Origin: CAZPUS01 sp964589825
GTDB lineage: Bacteria; Fibrobacterota; Chitinivibrionia; Chitinivibrionales; WJKA01
Reading direction: 5' to 3'
DNA length: 15,352 nt
Assembly (NCBI GenBank): GCA_964589825.1
Contig: CAZPUS010000057.1
Coordinates: forward strand, 1-15,352
The notes beneath the pieces are model-generated. The model was not told the DNA's origin and did no database searches. It saw only the letters and a program-made list of their open reading frames with translations. Made by a program: the position numbers and the translations under genes. Of the stretch, positions 1 through 7,754 are shown in pieces (position 1 is the stretch's first letter; every line of letters begins with the position of its first letter).

Positions 1-56
1 ACCATCTGGTCCCCGTGACCGCCAAGTACCAATGCCGATACATCTTCGGGACGCAT
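1..56 (-). pseudogene. Malate dehydrogenase fragment, runs off window
   Basis: Read on the minus strand from position 56, the frame gives RPEDVSALVLGGHGDQMV, the signature around the active-site histidine of NAD-dependent malate/lactate dehydrogenases (GGHGD). In the family this segment sits roughly half-way along a protein of about 310 residues, so the whole NAD-binding half should lie upstream. Instead, the DNA upstream is the 3' end of rdgB, and the same frame continued into rdgB does not look like malate dehydrogenase. The frame starts with an ATG that overlaps nothing and has no clear ribosome binding site. It is therefore a 5'-truncated gene, a rearrangement junction, or an assembly join; the sequence cannot tell these apart. 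The family assignment is secure, its status as a working gene is not. Confidence 0.6.
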
Positions 57-58
57 TG

Positions 59-673
59 TCACTCTGCCTGTGAGCCGGAAAGCGCCGCGATGCGTTTTCT
101 CAATTCATCAAGTGCCGCCGCGCGGTGGCTTATGCGGTTTTTTATCTCCCGGTCGAGGCAGGCAAAACTCTGGCTGTATCCACTGGGTACAAAAAGGGGG
201 TCGTAGCCAAAGCCGTTGGCGCCCGAAGGCGAAAAGGCGATATGGCCCTCGACCTTTCCCCGCGCAACGATTTCCGAATCCTTTCCAAAGCGCAGGACCA
301 TGCAGCAGCGAAACCTGGCAGTACGCCTGTCCCGAGGGGTATCGCCAAGAAGTGAGAGAAGCTTTTCGTTGTTGTGCGCATCGGTGGCGCCGGGACCGGC
401 AAACCGTGCGCTGTAGACCCCCGGAGCGCCCTCGAGCGCATCCACCTCCAGACCGGAGTCGTCCGCAAGCGCGCTGCACTCGCAGCGATCGATGATCCAT
501 GCTGCTTTTATCCGGGCGTTCTCCTCGAACGTGGTGCCGGTTTCCGGGATGTCCGTATCTTCGGGAAAGTGCTCGGTAAGGCCGGATACCCGTATGCCGG
601 TATCTGCAAGTATCTCACGTATCTCGGAGAGTTTTCCCTTGTTTTTTGTCGCCACGATAAGCGGGGTGTTCAT
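59..673 (-). CDS. rdgB: Non-canonical purine NTP pyrophosphatase (RdgB/HAM1 family)
   Basis: Cytosolic house-cleaning enzyme that hydrolyses XTP, dITP and ITP to the monophosphate plus pyrophosphate, keeping deaminated purines out of DNA and RNA. The 204-residue length is normal for the family. Visible signatures in order are ATKNKGKLSEI at the N-terminus (phosphate-binding loop), ADDSGLEVDAL near residue 70 (catalytic acidic pair), YSARFAG, GFGYDPLF near residue 156, and the C-terminal SHR motif (ISHRAAALDELRK). The ATG at 673 is preceded by a strong AAAGGAG site seven bases upstream. It lies 58 bases downstream of leuS on the same strand and may be cotranscribed with it. The stop codon is followed within three bases by a malate dehydrogenase fragment. 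Confidence 0.97.
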   Translation of the reverse strand: MNTPLIVATKNKGKLSEIREILADTGIRVSGLTEHFPEDTDIPETGTTFEENARIKAAWIIDRCECSALADDSGLEVDALEGAPGVYSARFAGPGATDAHNNEKLLSLLGDTPRDRRTARFRCCMVLRFGKDSEIVARGKVEGHIAFSPSGANGFGYDPLFVPSGYSQSFACLDREIKNRISHRAAALDELRKRIAALSGSQAE

Positions 674-731
674 ATGGATACTCCTTTACAATGGCTACCA
701 TACTGGAGTGTTCTTAACCTGAAACCGATAA

Positions 732-3026
732 CTATTTCGCCACGATATTGACCAGTTTTCCGGGTACTACGATCACTTTTTTTATGGAGGCATCGCCGAT
801 ACGGGCTGCTACCTTCTCCCGTGAAAGAGCGGTTGTTTCGAGCGTCTGCCTGTCTGCATTTGCAGCGATATTGAATTTGTCGCGGACCTTGCCGTTTACC
901 TGGACAACGATCGTCACTTCGTCCTCGCGCACGAGCTCCTCGTTGAATTCAGGCCACGGCCGGGTGCAGACACTCGGGGAAAAGCCGAGATGTTCCCACA
1001 GCTCCTCAGCAATATGCGGTACATACGGGGCGCACAGCAGTATGAGCGTGCGCAGCGCCTCTCTGCACTGTGAGCTCTCTTTATACAGCACGTTTACATA
1101 GACCATCAGCGCGCTTATTGCCGTATTAAACCGGAAATTGTCGGTATCCTGCGTCACTTTTTTTATGGCACGGTGCATGGCCGCCTCTATGTGTGCCGGT
1201 CGTTTTGTATCGGTAACCGGAAATTCGTGTACCAGCCGCCACACACGCTCAAGAAATCGTCTGACCCCGCCGATAGCCTGTGTGTCCCATGACTTGGCCA
1301 CTTCGAGTGGTCCCATGAACATTTCGTACATGCGCAGGGTATCGGCACCATGTTCACTGATCACCTCGTCCGGATTGACCACATTCCCTCGCGATTTGGA
1401 CATCTTCTGGCCGTCTTCGCCATAGATCATCCCCTGATTGACGAGTCTGCGAAACGGCTCGTCGTAATCCACAACCCCGATATCGTACAGGAATTTATGC
1501 CAGAAACGTGCATACAGAAGATGCAGCACCGCATGCTCTGCACCACCGATATAGAGATCGACCTCTGACCAGTATTGCATTTTCTCCTTACCCACGGGTG
1601 CGGAATCGTTGTGCGGATCCATATAGCGCAGATAGTACCAGCACGATCCGGCCCACTGGGGCATGGTATTGGTTTCGCGCCTGGCGGCACCGCCGCAGCG
1701 GGGACAGGTCGTATTCACCCATTCCTCGATAGAGGCAAGCGGCGATTCGCCGGTACCCGTAGGCTCGTAGCGCTGCACCTGCGGAAGCGTGAGCGGAAGC
1801 TGTGATTCTTCTACCGGTACCACGCCGCATTCGCTGCAGTGAATCAGTGGTATCGGCTCCCCCCAGTAGCGCTGACGAGAAAAGACCCAGTCCCGCAATT
1901 TGTAGTTGACCGCTTTTTTTCCCCTGCCCTGTGACTCGAGATCCTCGGTGATCTTTTTCGCGCAGGTGTCGGTATCGAGTCCGTCGTAGATGCCCGAGTT
2001 GATCGCATACCCCTTGTCAACGAATGCCTCGGTGAGTTCGTTCGTCTCTCCCTTTTGCGGGGTGACGACCTGTGTGATCGGAAGTGAAAAGGTCTGTGCA
2101 AACGCGAAGTCACGCTCGTCGTGCGCAGGGACCGCCATAATGGCACCGGTGCCGTAGCCCAGCATCACGTAATCCGAGATCCAGATCGGTATCTCCTCCT
2201 CGTTGACCGGATTGATCGCATACGCCCCGGTGAATGCCCCGCTTTTTTCGCGGCTGTGTTCGCTGCGCTCCATCTCGCTTTTTTGTGCAGCCTGCTGCTG
2301 ATAACGCTGCACCCGGTCGCGCTGCTGAGGGGTAGTGATTGCGTTTACCAAAGGATGTTCAGGCGCAAGAACCATGTAGGTAGCACCAAAGAGGGTATCG
2401 GGCCGTGTGGTGAAGACTCTTATTACTTCTCTGCTCTGCTTTTCAATAAAATCGACCTCCGCCCCGACCGATTTACCGATCCAGTTGCGCTGCATCTGCT
2501 TGATCGACTCCGACCACTCCAGTCCCTCGAGATCGTTGAGCAGCCGGTCGGCATACGCGGTTATTTTGAGCATCCACTGGGGTATGTTTTTCTGCTCTAC
2601 CAGGGTATCGCATCGATCGCAGCGGCCGCTGACTACCTCTTCGTTGGCAAGACCGGTAAGACATTTGGGGCACCAGTTGATCGGGACGTTGTCCATATAG
2701 GCCAGTCCCTTTTTGTACATCTGCAGGAATATCCACTGCGTCCATTTATAGTAGTCAGGATCGATGGTGGCGATCTCCCGGTCCCAGTCATAGCTGAACC
2801 CGATCGATTTGATCTGCTGCCTGAAGCGCCGTATGTTTTCCTCTGTGGTTGTGCGGGGGTGCGTGCCGGTCTGAATGGCGTAATTTTCGGCCGGCAGCCC
2901 GAATGCATCCCATCCCATGGGATGCAGCACGTTATACCCGTTCATCCGTCGGTACCGGGCAATGATGTCCGAGGCGGTGTAGCCCTCGGGGTGGCCCACA
3001 TGCAGCCCGGCACCCGAAGGATAGGG
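732..3026 (-). CDS. leuS: Leucyl-tRNA synthetase, N-terminus missing in assembly gap
   Basis: Class I aminoacyl-tRNA synthetase that charges tRNA-Leu with leucine in the cytosol. The reading frame runs open to the first N at 3027, giving 764 visible residues that begin PYPSGAGLHVGHPEGY; the class I HIGH signature (here HVGH) is at visible residues 9-12. The CP1 editing domain is present (TTRPDTLFG near 207-215). Paired Cys motifs (CPKC, CDRC) are seen near 120-140, with further CSEC and CPRC pairs near 397 and 440. The KMSKS loop is intact at about 541-545, followed by the anticodon-binding domain and a C-terminal domain ending VVPGKLVNIVAK. Only about 40-45 N-terminal residues are expected to be missing. 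The GTG at 2999 sits inside the HVGH motif and is not a start. rdgB follows 58 bases downstream. Confidence 0.98.
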   Translation of the reverse strand, partial: PYPSGAGLHVGHPEGYTASDIIARYRRMNGYNVLHPMGWDAFGLPAENYAIQTGTHPRTTTEENIRRFRQQIKSIGFSYDWDREIATIDPDYYKWTQWIFLQMYKKGLAYMDNVPINWCPKCLTGLANEEVVSGRCDRCDTLVEQKNIPQWMLKITAYADRLLNDLEGLEWSESIKQMQRNWIGKSVGAEVDFIEKQSREVIRVFTTRPDTLFGATYMVLAPEHPLVNAITTPQQRDRVQRYQQQAAQKSEMERSEHSREKSGAFTGAYAINPVNEEEIPIWISDYVMLGYGTGAIMAVPAHDERDFAFAQTFSLPITQVVTPQKGETNELTEAFVDKGYAINSGIYDGLDTDTCAKKITEDLESQGRGKKAVNYKLRDWVFSRQRYWGEPIPLIHCSECGVVPVEESQLPLTLPQVQRYEPTGTGESPLASIEEWVNTTCPRCGGAARRETNTMPQWAGSCWYYLRYMDPHNDSAPVGKEKMQYWSEVDLYIGGAEHAVLHLLYARFWHKFLYDIGVVDYDEPFRRLVNQGMIYGEDGQKMSKSRGNVVNPDEVISEHGADTLRMYEMFMGPLEVAKSWDTQAIGGVRRFLERVWRLVHEFPVTDTKRPAHIEAAMHRAIKKVTQDTDNFRFNTAISALMVYVNVLYKESSQCREALRTLILLCAPYVPHIAEELWEHLGFSPSVCTRPWPEFNEELVREDEVTIVVQVNGKVRDKFNIAANADRQTLETTALSREKVAARIGDASIKKVIVVPGKLVNIVAK

Positions 3027-3126
3027 NNNNNNNNNNNNNNNNNNNNNNNNNNNNNNNNNNNNNNNNNNNNNNNNNNNNNNNNNNNNNNNNNNNNNNNNNN
3101 NNNNNNNNNNNNNNNNNNNNNNNNNN
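3027..3126. other. Assembly gap, exactly 100 N
   Basis: One hundred consecutive undetermined bases. On the left, leuS enters the gap lacking about 40 N-terminal residues; on the right, a pfkB-family gene enters it lacking well over half its length. Together these need several hundred bases of coding DNA, so the 100 Ns are most likely a fixed-size scaffold placeholder and not a measured distance. Confidence 0.98.
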
Positions 3127-3487
3127 CGACAAACCGCTGATGCAACTGGGGCTGCACCCTGCTGCCCAGCGCGCTCATGTGTGTGCTGCGCGATTCCGAT
3201 TTTTCGAGAATCGTGGTATTGATCCTGCTCATACCGGGGGTGGTGAGAAAATGCGGATCTATGCCGCGCTCGTCACAGTAGCGCTGGAAAAACATGCGCA
3301 TATCCTGGGGTACGATACCGAGTACCGTCGATTCCATCCCCAGTTTCCGTACGGTTTTGGCGGTATTGATCCCTTTACCCGCTGCCTGCAGATGCAGCTC
3401 ACAGTCGGTATAGGTCTGACCCGGTTTCAGTGAGGGCAGTGCATAGCAGATATCGACCGCAGGGTTGAGCAGTGCGGAGTAAATCAC
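3127..3487 (-). CDS. PfkB-family sugar kinase (1-phosphofructokinase-like), C-terminus lost in gap
   Basis: The N-terminal 120 residues of a ribokinase/PfkB-family kinase, closest in feel to 1-phosphofructokinase/tagatose-6-phosphate kinase (ATP-dependent phosphorylation of a sugar phosphate). Visible markers are the family opening IYSALLNPAVDICYAL and the substrate-binding AAGKGINTAKTVRKLG (the conserved GKG.N.A box). Later comes RINTTILE, a strand that in FruK/LacC leads to the sugar-phosphate site. The ATP-binding GAGD box near the C-terminus falls in the gap. I chose the GTG at 3487 because GAGGAG lies four to five bases upstream; an in-frame ATG at 3550 would add 21 residues unlike the family. 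A 38-codon ORF ends eight bases upstream. The exact substrate cannot be decided from the fragment. Confidence 0.88.
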
Positions 3488-3495
3488 GAAGCTCC

Positions 3496-3612
3496 TCAGG
3501 AGGGGATAAGGGTGAAAAGACGCACCATCGCTTTTGCCATGATATAGCATACCGCCAGCATGGCGAGAAGCTGGGCAATAAGCAAAATTCGGTTGATGGT
3601 TTTGAATTTCAT
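3496..3612 (-). CDS. Small single-span membrane protein, unknown function
   Basis: A 38-codon frame, MKFKTINRILLIAQLLAML onward, ends with TGA eight bases before the GTG start of the pfkB-family gene; the ribosome binding site of that gene lies next to this stop. The peptide has a basic N-terminus, one hydrophobic span (about residues 8-26) and a short basic tail, the profile of a small inner-membrane protein. No convincing Shine-Dalgarno site precedes its ATG, so it may be a leader ORF coupled to the kinase or may not be translated. A 10-bp palindrome lies just upstream at 3621-3630. No family recognised. Confidence 0.4.
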   Translation of the reverse strand: MKFKTINRILLIAQLLAMLAVCYIMAKAMVRLFTLIPS

Positions 3613-3620
3613 AGCGTTAC

Positions 3621-3630
3621 ACACATGTGT
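3621..3630. promoter_or_regulatory. 10-bp perfect palindrome upstream of the pfkB operon
   Basis: ACACATGTGT is self-complementary and lies 8 bases upstream of the small ORF that precedes the kinase gene. It could be an operator half-site cluster, but no repeat of it was found elsewhere in the window. Low confidence. Confidence 0.2.
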
Positions 3631-3877
3631 CACCATGTGCAATGCGTAAAAAATAGTATGCGCACATCACGTGTTGGACACCTTAAGAATCAAAAACAAA
3701 GTGATATGCTGCGATGATCACTGTGTGGAAGATATTTTGCGCAACTATCGGTTTGGATAAAGAATAAAGCTTAAAAAATATCCCGGAAAAAACCTTCAGG
3801 CTGTACTCAGTTATAGTGAAAAAACGGATTGGTCATTTTTTGTGATAAAAGCAAATCCTGCTCAAGAGGAAATTGAA

Positions 3878-4198
3878 ATGAGCTTAATACTAATCATCGG
3901 TATTTGCATGGCAGTGCTCTCCGCGGTATTCTGGTGTATCGAGGGGGCGCCGGTATTGCGGGAGATAAAGCGAGTGCGTAGCCGCGAAGCCCCGGCAAAT
4001 CCGCTGCGTGCCGGTACGCATTCGATGTGTGTCGTATCCGGCATGGTACGGGCGCTTTTTAAAGGCTGGCCCCTGGCAGTGGATATCTTTGTTACCGTGT
4101 GGCTGACCGGGGCGTTCGGCATGACCGGGCTTATGGGCAGTATTATCGGGTTGAGCGTGTCGAATGTAATCTCGGTGTTTTTACTTTTAAACCGCTAA
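3878..4198 (+). CDS. Two-span membrane protein, unknown function
   Basis: A 106-residue protein, MSLILIIGICMAVLSAVFW onward. It has a hydrophobic N-terminal segment (about residues 1-19), a central polar and basic stretch (LREIKRVRSREAP), then a long hydrophobic C-terminal half with two likely spans (about 66-82 and 85-103). I chose the ATG at 3878 over a GTG at 3842 because AAGAGGA lies eight bases upstream and because the added 12 residues are polar and would precede a natural membrane start. It is one of only two supported plus-strand genes here and diverges from the pfkB cluster. The tRNA-like element begins 13 bases after its stop. No family recognised. Confidence 0.75.
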   Translation: MSLILIIGICMAVLSAVFWCIEGAPVLREIKRVRSREAPANPLRAGTHSMCVVSGMVRALFKGWPLAVDIFVTVWLTGAFGMTGLMGSIIGLSVSNVISVFLLLNR

Positions 4199-4211
4199 AT
4201 AACGACCTGTT

Positions 4212-4294
4212 GGGGGAGAATGGATTCTATAAGAAACGGGAATAGTCCCAGATCCCGGGTTTCTTAGACACCGGTTCGATTCCGGTCTCCTCCA
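4212..4294 (+). ncRNA. tRNA-like element with tmRNA-like features
   Basis: GGGGGAG (4212-4218) pairs over seven bases with CTCCTCC (4287-4293), giving an acceptor-like stem with a G-U at the third pair and an A discriminator at 4294. The G3-U70 pair is the identity element of alanine tRNAs and of tmRNA. A perfect T-arm (ACCGG, TTCGATT loop, CCGGT) occupies 4270-4286. There is no canonical D-arm or 7-base anticodon loop: between the arms lie TGGATTC, a sequence also found near the 5' end of bacterial tmRNAs, and a helix AAGAAAC-GGGA (4231-4241) against TCCC-GG-GTTTCTT (4253-4265). No CCA is encoded. It could be a reduced tmRNA-like RNA, a deletion relic of ssrA, or a tRNA-derived attachment site. 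It sits on the border between housekeeping and accessory genes. Confidence 0.5.
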
Positions 4295-4326
4295 TTTTGC
4301 TATCTTTTAGTACGGAGTACCTGTAC

Positions 4327-4977
4327 ATGGAAAAACTACCCATACGCGAGCACTACTTTGCCCTGCAAGACGATCCTGCCCATGCGCAGCTTATCTGGCA
4401 AAACAGTGCGTTTCTCGAGTATAACGATGCGGACACTATTGCACACGATTTTGCGTACGGATATGTGACCTATCTTGCCACAGAGCCGGCGCGGGTGATT
4501 AAATGCGGAGTGTTTAAAGAGGCGGACCGGCCGCTTGTAATGCCGCTTGCATCGCTGCTGGAATCTGCACATCATGACACCCTTGCACAGTGTGTGTTTA
4601 TCGCCAGCTGGTATGAGCCGTTCGGGGCTATCCCCGGGATTATGTATAACGATCCGTTTGCACCCGCACCCGATCCGCCTGATGCCACCATAGCACAGTG
4701 TCTGCAGGAAAGCAACGGCCGGCTTTCCTATCACTACCAGGTTGAACGACTGTATCGCATGTGCACCTGTTGTTCGGCTCCGCATGCACGTGAGTTTCGT
4801 CAGGCCCTGTGGGCAAAAAAAGACTGGGCACATGCAGAAGTCAACGTACACAGGCTCTCCTGCGGCCTGTCGCTTGCCGAACTCATCAAGCGGTACCGTA
4901 TTGCCGAATTTACGGTATACCCCAACTATGCCGGGGGGATGCACCTGTTCGAGTATTTTAATGGGCTCAGGGGATGA
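4327..4977 (+). CDS. Conserved-looking cytosolic protein, unknown function
   Basis: A 216-residue protein starting MEKLPIREHYFALQDDP, without signal peptide or membrane spans. It contains many aromatic residues and a Cys cluster (RMCTCCSAPH near residue 150) that could bind a metal. The ATG at 4327 has GGAG ten bases upstream; an in-frame TTG at 4297 would overlap the run just after the tRNA-like element and is less likely. The gene is on the plus strand and converges with the protease-sensor gene that ends at 5133, leaving 155 bases between them in which I see no clear terminator. I do not recognise the family. Confidence 0.7.
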   Translation: MEKLPIREHYFALQDDPAHAQLIWQNSAFLEYNDADTIAHDFAYGYVTYLATEPARVIKCGVFKEADRPLVMPLASLLESAHHDTLAQCVFIASWYEPFGAIPGIMYNDPFAPAPDPPDATIAQCLQESNGRLSYHYQVERLYRMCTCCSAPHAREFRQALWAKKDWAHAEVNVHRLSCGLSLAELIKRYRIAEFTVYPNYAGGMHLFEYFNGLRG

Positions 4978-5132
4978 GCAGTATTCATTTAAGTACATGC
5001 TTCGGGTACTGACATTCGGGATATGCCCTTACCCTGTGGTGCATCTTTCAGGTACTGTGTTTCGGTAACAAGTCGACATCCGTTTTGGTCTCGCCCTTAA
5101 AATGACACCTTTCAAAATCGCCCTGTACAGGT

Positions 5133-6599
5133 CTACGTGGTGCGAATTCCCGAGAGGATCTTTTCAATAGCCGGGTGCAGTGTACGCGGAGAGCCCTGTA
5201 TTTTTTCATGCGCATCTTTGTTCAGGTGCATATTCATGGCCTCTTTCACGGCCTCGAGATTGTTTGCGCCGTCCTCACCGGGATAGCACTGAGACGTCAG
5301 AAGGGTTTTGTCATTTTCGCGGGTCAGGAGAATAAAAGAGTCGTCTTCGCAGGTCTTATCACGGTATACATAGTACAGGTTCTGGTAATCCTTCAATTCT
5401 GAAAGCAATACCGCCGCCGTTTTCATGAGAAAATTGCCCTGGGTAATGTGCATGATCGTTTTTGCGGTATTGGTTGAATCGATCGTTTCTTTCAACTGCT
5501 CGCATGCTTCTGTGATTCGTGTGGAGCTGATTTGCTTTCTTTGTACCGCAGTATTCTGGTTGAGAAGCCCGCTTTTTTTTATCTTTTCTACGATGACCTC
5601 GCTTTGGTCGGCGTAGTCCATGGATTCGTTTTTAGAATCGGTGTGCCACAGTACGATAGTCTCTGGACGTGTAAGCAGAAGCGATGCGATAAAAGGACCG
5701 ATCGCACGGCTGCAGAAGCTGTGCAAAATGGTTCTGTCCCGCGGCCATGGTGACGGAGAAGTGTTGTAAACCGTCATTCCCGTCACACGGGATAAGGCTT
5801 GTTTGCAGGTGTTTACCCTGAACACGCGTTTGTCTATATGTGAGAGGAAGGTGTCCTGATCCCGGGTGTTTTCAGGAATCAGCCAGGACCTGTCCGAATT
5901 ATAATCTGCCAGGTCGTGTTTATTTGCGATTTCAACGTGGGTGATACGTTTGTCGTCACCCTGTACACCGCCCGTAGAGATCCAGTCACGTGCAAGAGCG
6001 GCACATATCTGCGTTGTGTTGCTTTCTCTGTCAAGTACATCGCGGGCAAGAGAATACGCAAGCATCCATGACGTGCCGGTGAAGCGTTGCGTACGCGTAT
6101 CGCTCGGCAATGATGTCAGGATATACACAAGTACCCGTGAATCCAAAAGCGAAGAAGATGTGTGCTCGCAGGTGCGTTCCAGCTCTTCACGGTGGTCGTG
6201 GTGCGCGTCCAATTCTTTGTTGTGGTTGTCAACCAGCATGAGCAGGGCTGCATGGGGGGCATTGTTACATGTGGCCAGAGGAAACAGGGCAAAGCTGTAT
6301 TTTGCGTGTGTGTATATATCCAAAAAGGAGATATCATCTGCAGGGCCGTGGGTTTTCAGGAAGGTTTTGATGTTTTCCGGCGCCTTGCCGGTGCCGGGTG
6401 TGTGCAGTTTCAGCAGCAGCTCCCGGCCGGCGAGCTGGGGCCAGAACCGACATGCGTCTTTGCAATCGTTAAAGGTATCGACAGCTTTTTTCCAACGTTT
6501 CCATTGCCGCAGGGCACCAAAGCTCATTATCGCCCCGCACCGACGCTTGGCATCGTTATCGTACACTAACGGAGAGGTGGTATCGAGAAAATCGTTCAT
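5133..6599 (-). CDS. Putative Lon-type protease fused to CARF/SAVED-like sensor (CalpL-like)
   Basis: A 488-residue protein, last gene of the four-gene operon. Residues about 155-250 read like the Lon (S16) proteolytic fold: RVLVYILTS, then FTGTSWMLAYSLA with a candidate nucleophile Ser177, then ARDWISTGGVQGDDKRITHV and a candidate general base Lys227 in ANKHDLA, an order and spacing like Lon's Ser-Lys dyad. Residues about 288-430 read like a Rossmann-type CARF domain: TILHSFCSRAIGPFIASLLL, ETIVLWHTDS, and MHITQGNFLMKTAAVLLSEL where canonical CARF proteins carry N-TGGTK-M. The N-terminal 150 residues are unassigned. The known relative in logic is CalpL, a SAVED-Lon protease switched on by cyclic tetra-adenylate. 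ATG at 6599 is five bases past the previous stop. The domain calls rest on motif reading, not on an alignment. Confidence 0.6.
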   Translation of the reverse strand: MNDFLDTTSPLVYDNDAKRRCGAIMSFGALRQWKRWKKAVDTFNDCKDACRFWPQLAGRELLLKLHTPGTGKAPENIKTFLKTHGPADDISFLDIYTHAKYSFALFPLATCNNAPHAALLMLVDNHNKELDAHHDHREELERTCEHTSSSLLDSRVLVYILTSLPSDTRTQRFTGTSWMLAYSLARDVLDRESNTTQICAALARDWISTGGVQGDDKRITHVEIANKHDLADYNSDRSWLIPENTRDQDTFLSHIDKRVFRVNTCKQALSRVTGMTVYNTSPSPWPRDRTILHSFCSRAIGPFIASLLLTRPETIVLWHTDSKNESMDYADQSEVIVEKIKKSGLLNQNTAVQRKQISSTRITEACEQLKETIDSTNTAKTIMHITQGNFLMKTAAVLLSELKDYQNLYYVYRDKTCEDDSFILLTRENDKTLLTSQCYPGEDGANNLEAVKEAMNMHLNKDAHEKIQGSPRTLHPAIEKILSGIRTT

Positions 6600-6604
6600 T
6601 GTAT

Positions 6605-7750
6605 TTATATGACGACAAAAAGAACAGCGTCTTCAGGTTCTTGAACAGAGCCTGCCAACGTATAGTGTGGAAGCTTCAGGGTAATCGTGTAGGTGTCATC
6701 CTGGAGCGTATAGCGCGCATTACCGGAAATGATGTGTCCCTGATTATCAGCAGCCACAATTTTTTTAATGGCTTTGTTCCCGATGCCGTCTATTGTTTTC
6801 CATGAATAATAGGCCGTATCGTCGTCCATTTGCCGGCTAAAATCTATCATTTCGGCATTGGTTTTGGTTAGCCCGGTAGGTTTTTTGTTCTTGATAGCCT
6901 CCACTATATGGGGAAGCTGTTGCTCATCGCACACAAACAGGGGTGAATAGCGGTGTCTCTTATCATCCGCCGCGGCAGGGGCGGGTATGGTAGTATACAG
7001 GTATTCTTCGTATGCATGGGGCTGGATTTCATACACAGCATCTTCTCTGTTCTTGTCGTCTTTCCCGCTGCCCCCACTTTCTATAATACCGTATAATATA
7101 TCGTCTATTTCGTTGCGGCTGTCGATTTCATTTTCGAGCGGTCTCAGCATGGTTTCCTCGATGTCCTGATAATCGAGGCGCGGGTCGTCGTCCGTGAGTA
7201 CAGGAGCACCGGTTTTCTTTTTTACGTGTTCCGGCAGTTCTTTGTCGTCGAACGAAATCCACTCCAGAAGATGCATCGCGTCTTCCAGTAGGTCGGGACG
7301 CATATCCACGTGCCAGCTGTAATCGGTGAGAATACTCACATGCGGGTTACGGGTATTCCAAACCTGCAGTACTTCGAGCCCTATGTTTGTATCATTGGTT
7401 TTCAATTCACCCAATACACATGGATGGGAAAACCTGCTGCAGGGTATAAGAAACACATCGCCGTTTTCATCCGGATCGGTCGCAATTACCGCATAATGGG
7501 GTAGCATAGACGAGGTGATTTTCGGCGAGAGCATAACGAGTTCGCCGCGAACGCCGTGGGCATCGCACTGTTTGATAAGCCCGGCAGCTTCCTTTTGGAG
7601 ATGTTCGGGCATGACCTCTTCATCCTCGGTCGACTCATCTTCGCTATCGGATTGTGGATAAATACTACCGGCATTCCACTCTACAAGCCATGTATTGGCA
7701 TGGTCTTTTTGCTCTTGTGTGATATAATATTCATTGTGCGCGTGTGTCAT
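6605..7750 (-). CDS. MazF-fold acidic protein, candidate anti-sigma factor (CalpT-like)
   Basis: A 381-residue protein between the sigma-like gene and the protease gene. After an acidic linker (about 33-46, SDSEDESTEDEE) comes a MazF/PemK-like segment at about 65-165: RGELVMLSPK, HYAVIATDPD, GDVFLIPCSRFSHP, the strand order of that fold. A second acidic, Gly-Ser-rich linker lies near 200-255, followed by a C-terminal domain of about 100 residues that I do not recognise. In the CalpL system the MazF homologue CalpT holds the sigma factor CalpS and is cleaved by the protease; gene order and fold make the same role plausible here. The ATG at 7750 has GGAG nine bases upstream and starts four bases after the sigma-like stop; earlier in-frame starts would overlap that gene. 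RNase toxicity is not indicated. Confidence 0.6.
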   Translation of the reverse strand: MTHAHNEYYITQEQKDHANTWLVEWNAGSIYPQSDSEDESTEDEEVMPEHLQKEAAGLIKQCDAHGVRGELVMLSPKITSSMLPHYAVIATDPDENGDVFLIPCSRFSHPCVLGELKTNDTNIGLEVLQVWNTRNPHVSILTDYSWHVDMRPDLLEDAMHLLEWISFDDKELPEHVKKKTGAPVLTDDDPRLDYQDIEETMLRPLENEIDSRNEIDDILYGIIESGGSGKDDKNREDAVYEIQPHAYEEYLYTTIPAPAAADDKRHRYSPLFVCDEQQLPHIVEAIKNKKPTGLTKTNAEMIDFSRQMDDDTAYYSWKTIDGIGNKAIKKIVAADNQGHIISGNARYTLQDDTYTITLKLPHYTLAGSVQEPEDAVLFVVI

Positions 7751-7754
7751 CTCG

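Noticed and set aside
2121..3140. Long plus-strand ORF (339 codons)
   Set aside because: Antisense to the well-supported leuS frame, runs through the N gap, and the translation has no recognisable features.
4336..4998. Minus-strand ORF of 220 codons
   Set aside because: Antisense to the plus-strand gene at 4327-4977, which has the better start site and a protein-like composition; not fully excluded because neither product is recognised.
5941..6612. Plus-strand ORF of 223 codons
   Set aside because: Antisense to the protease-sensor gene; Ser/Arg-rich shadow with no ribosome site.
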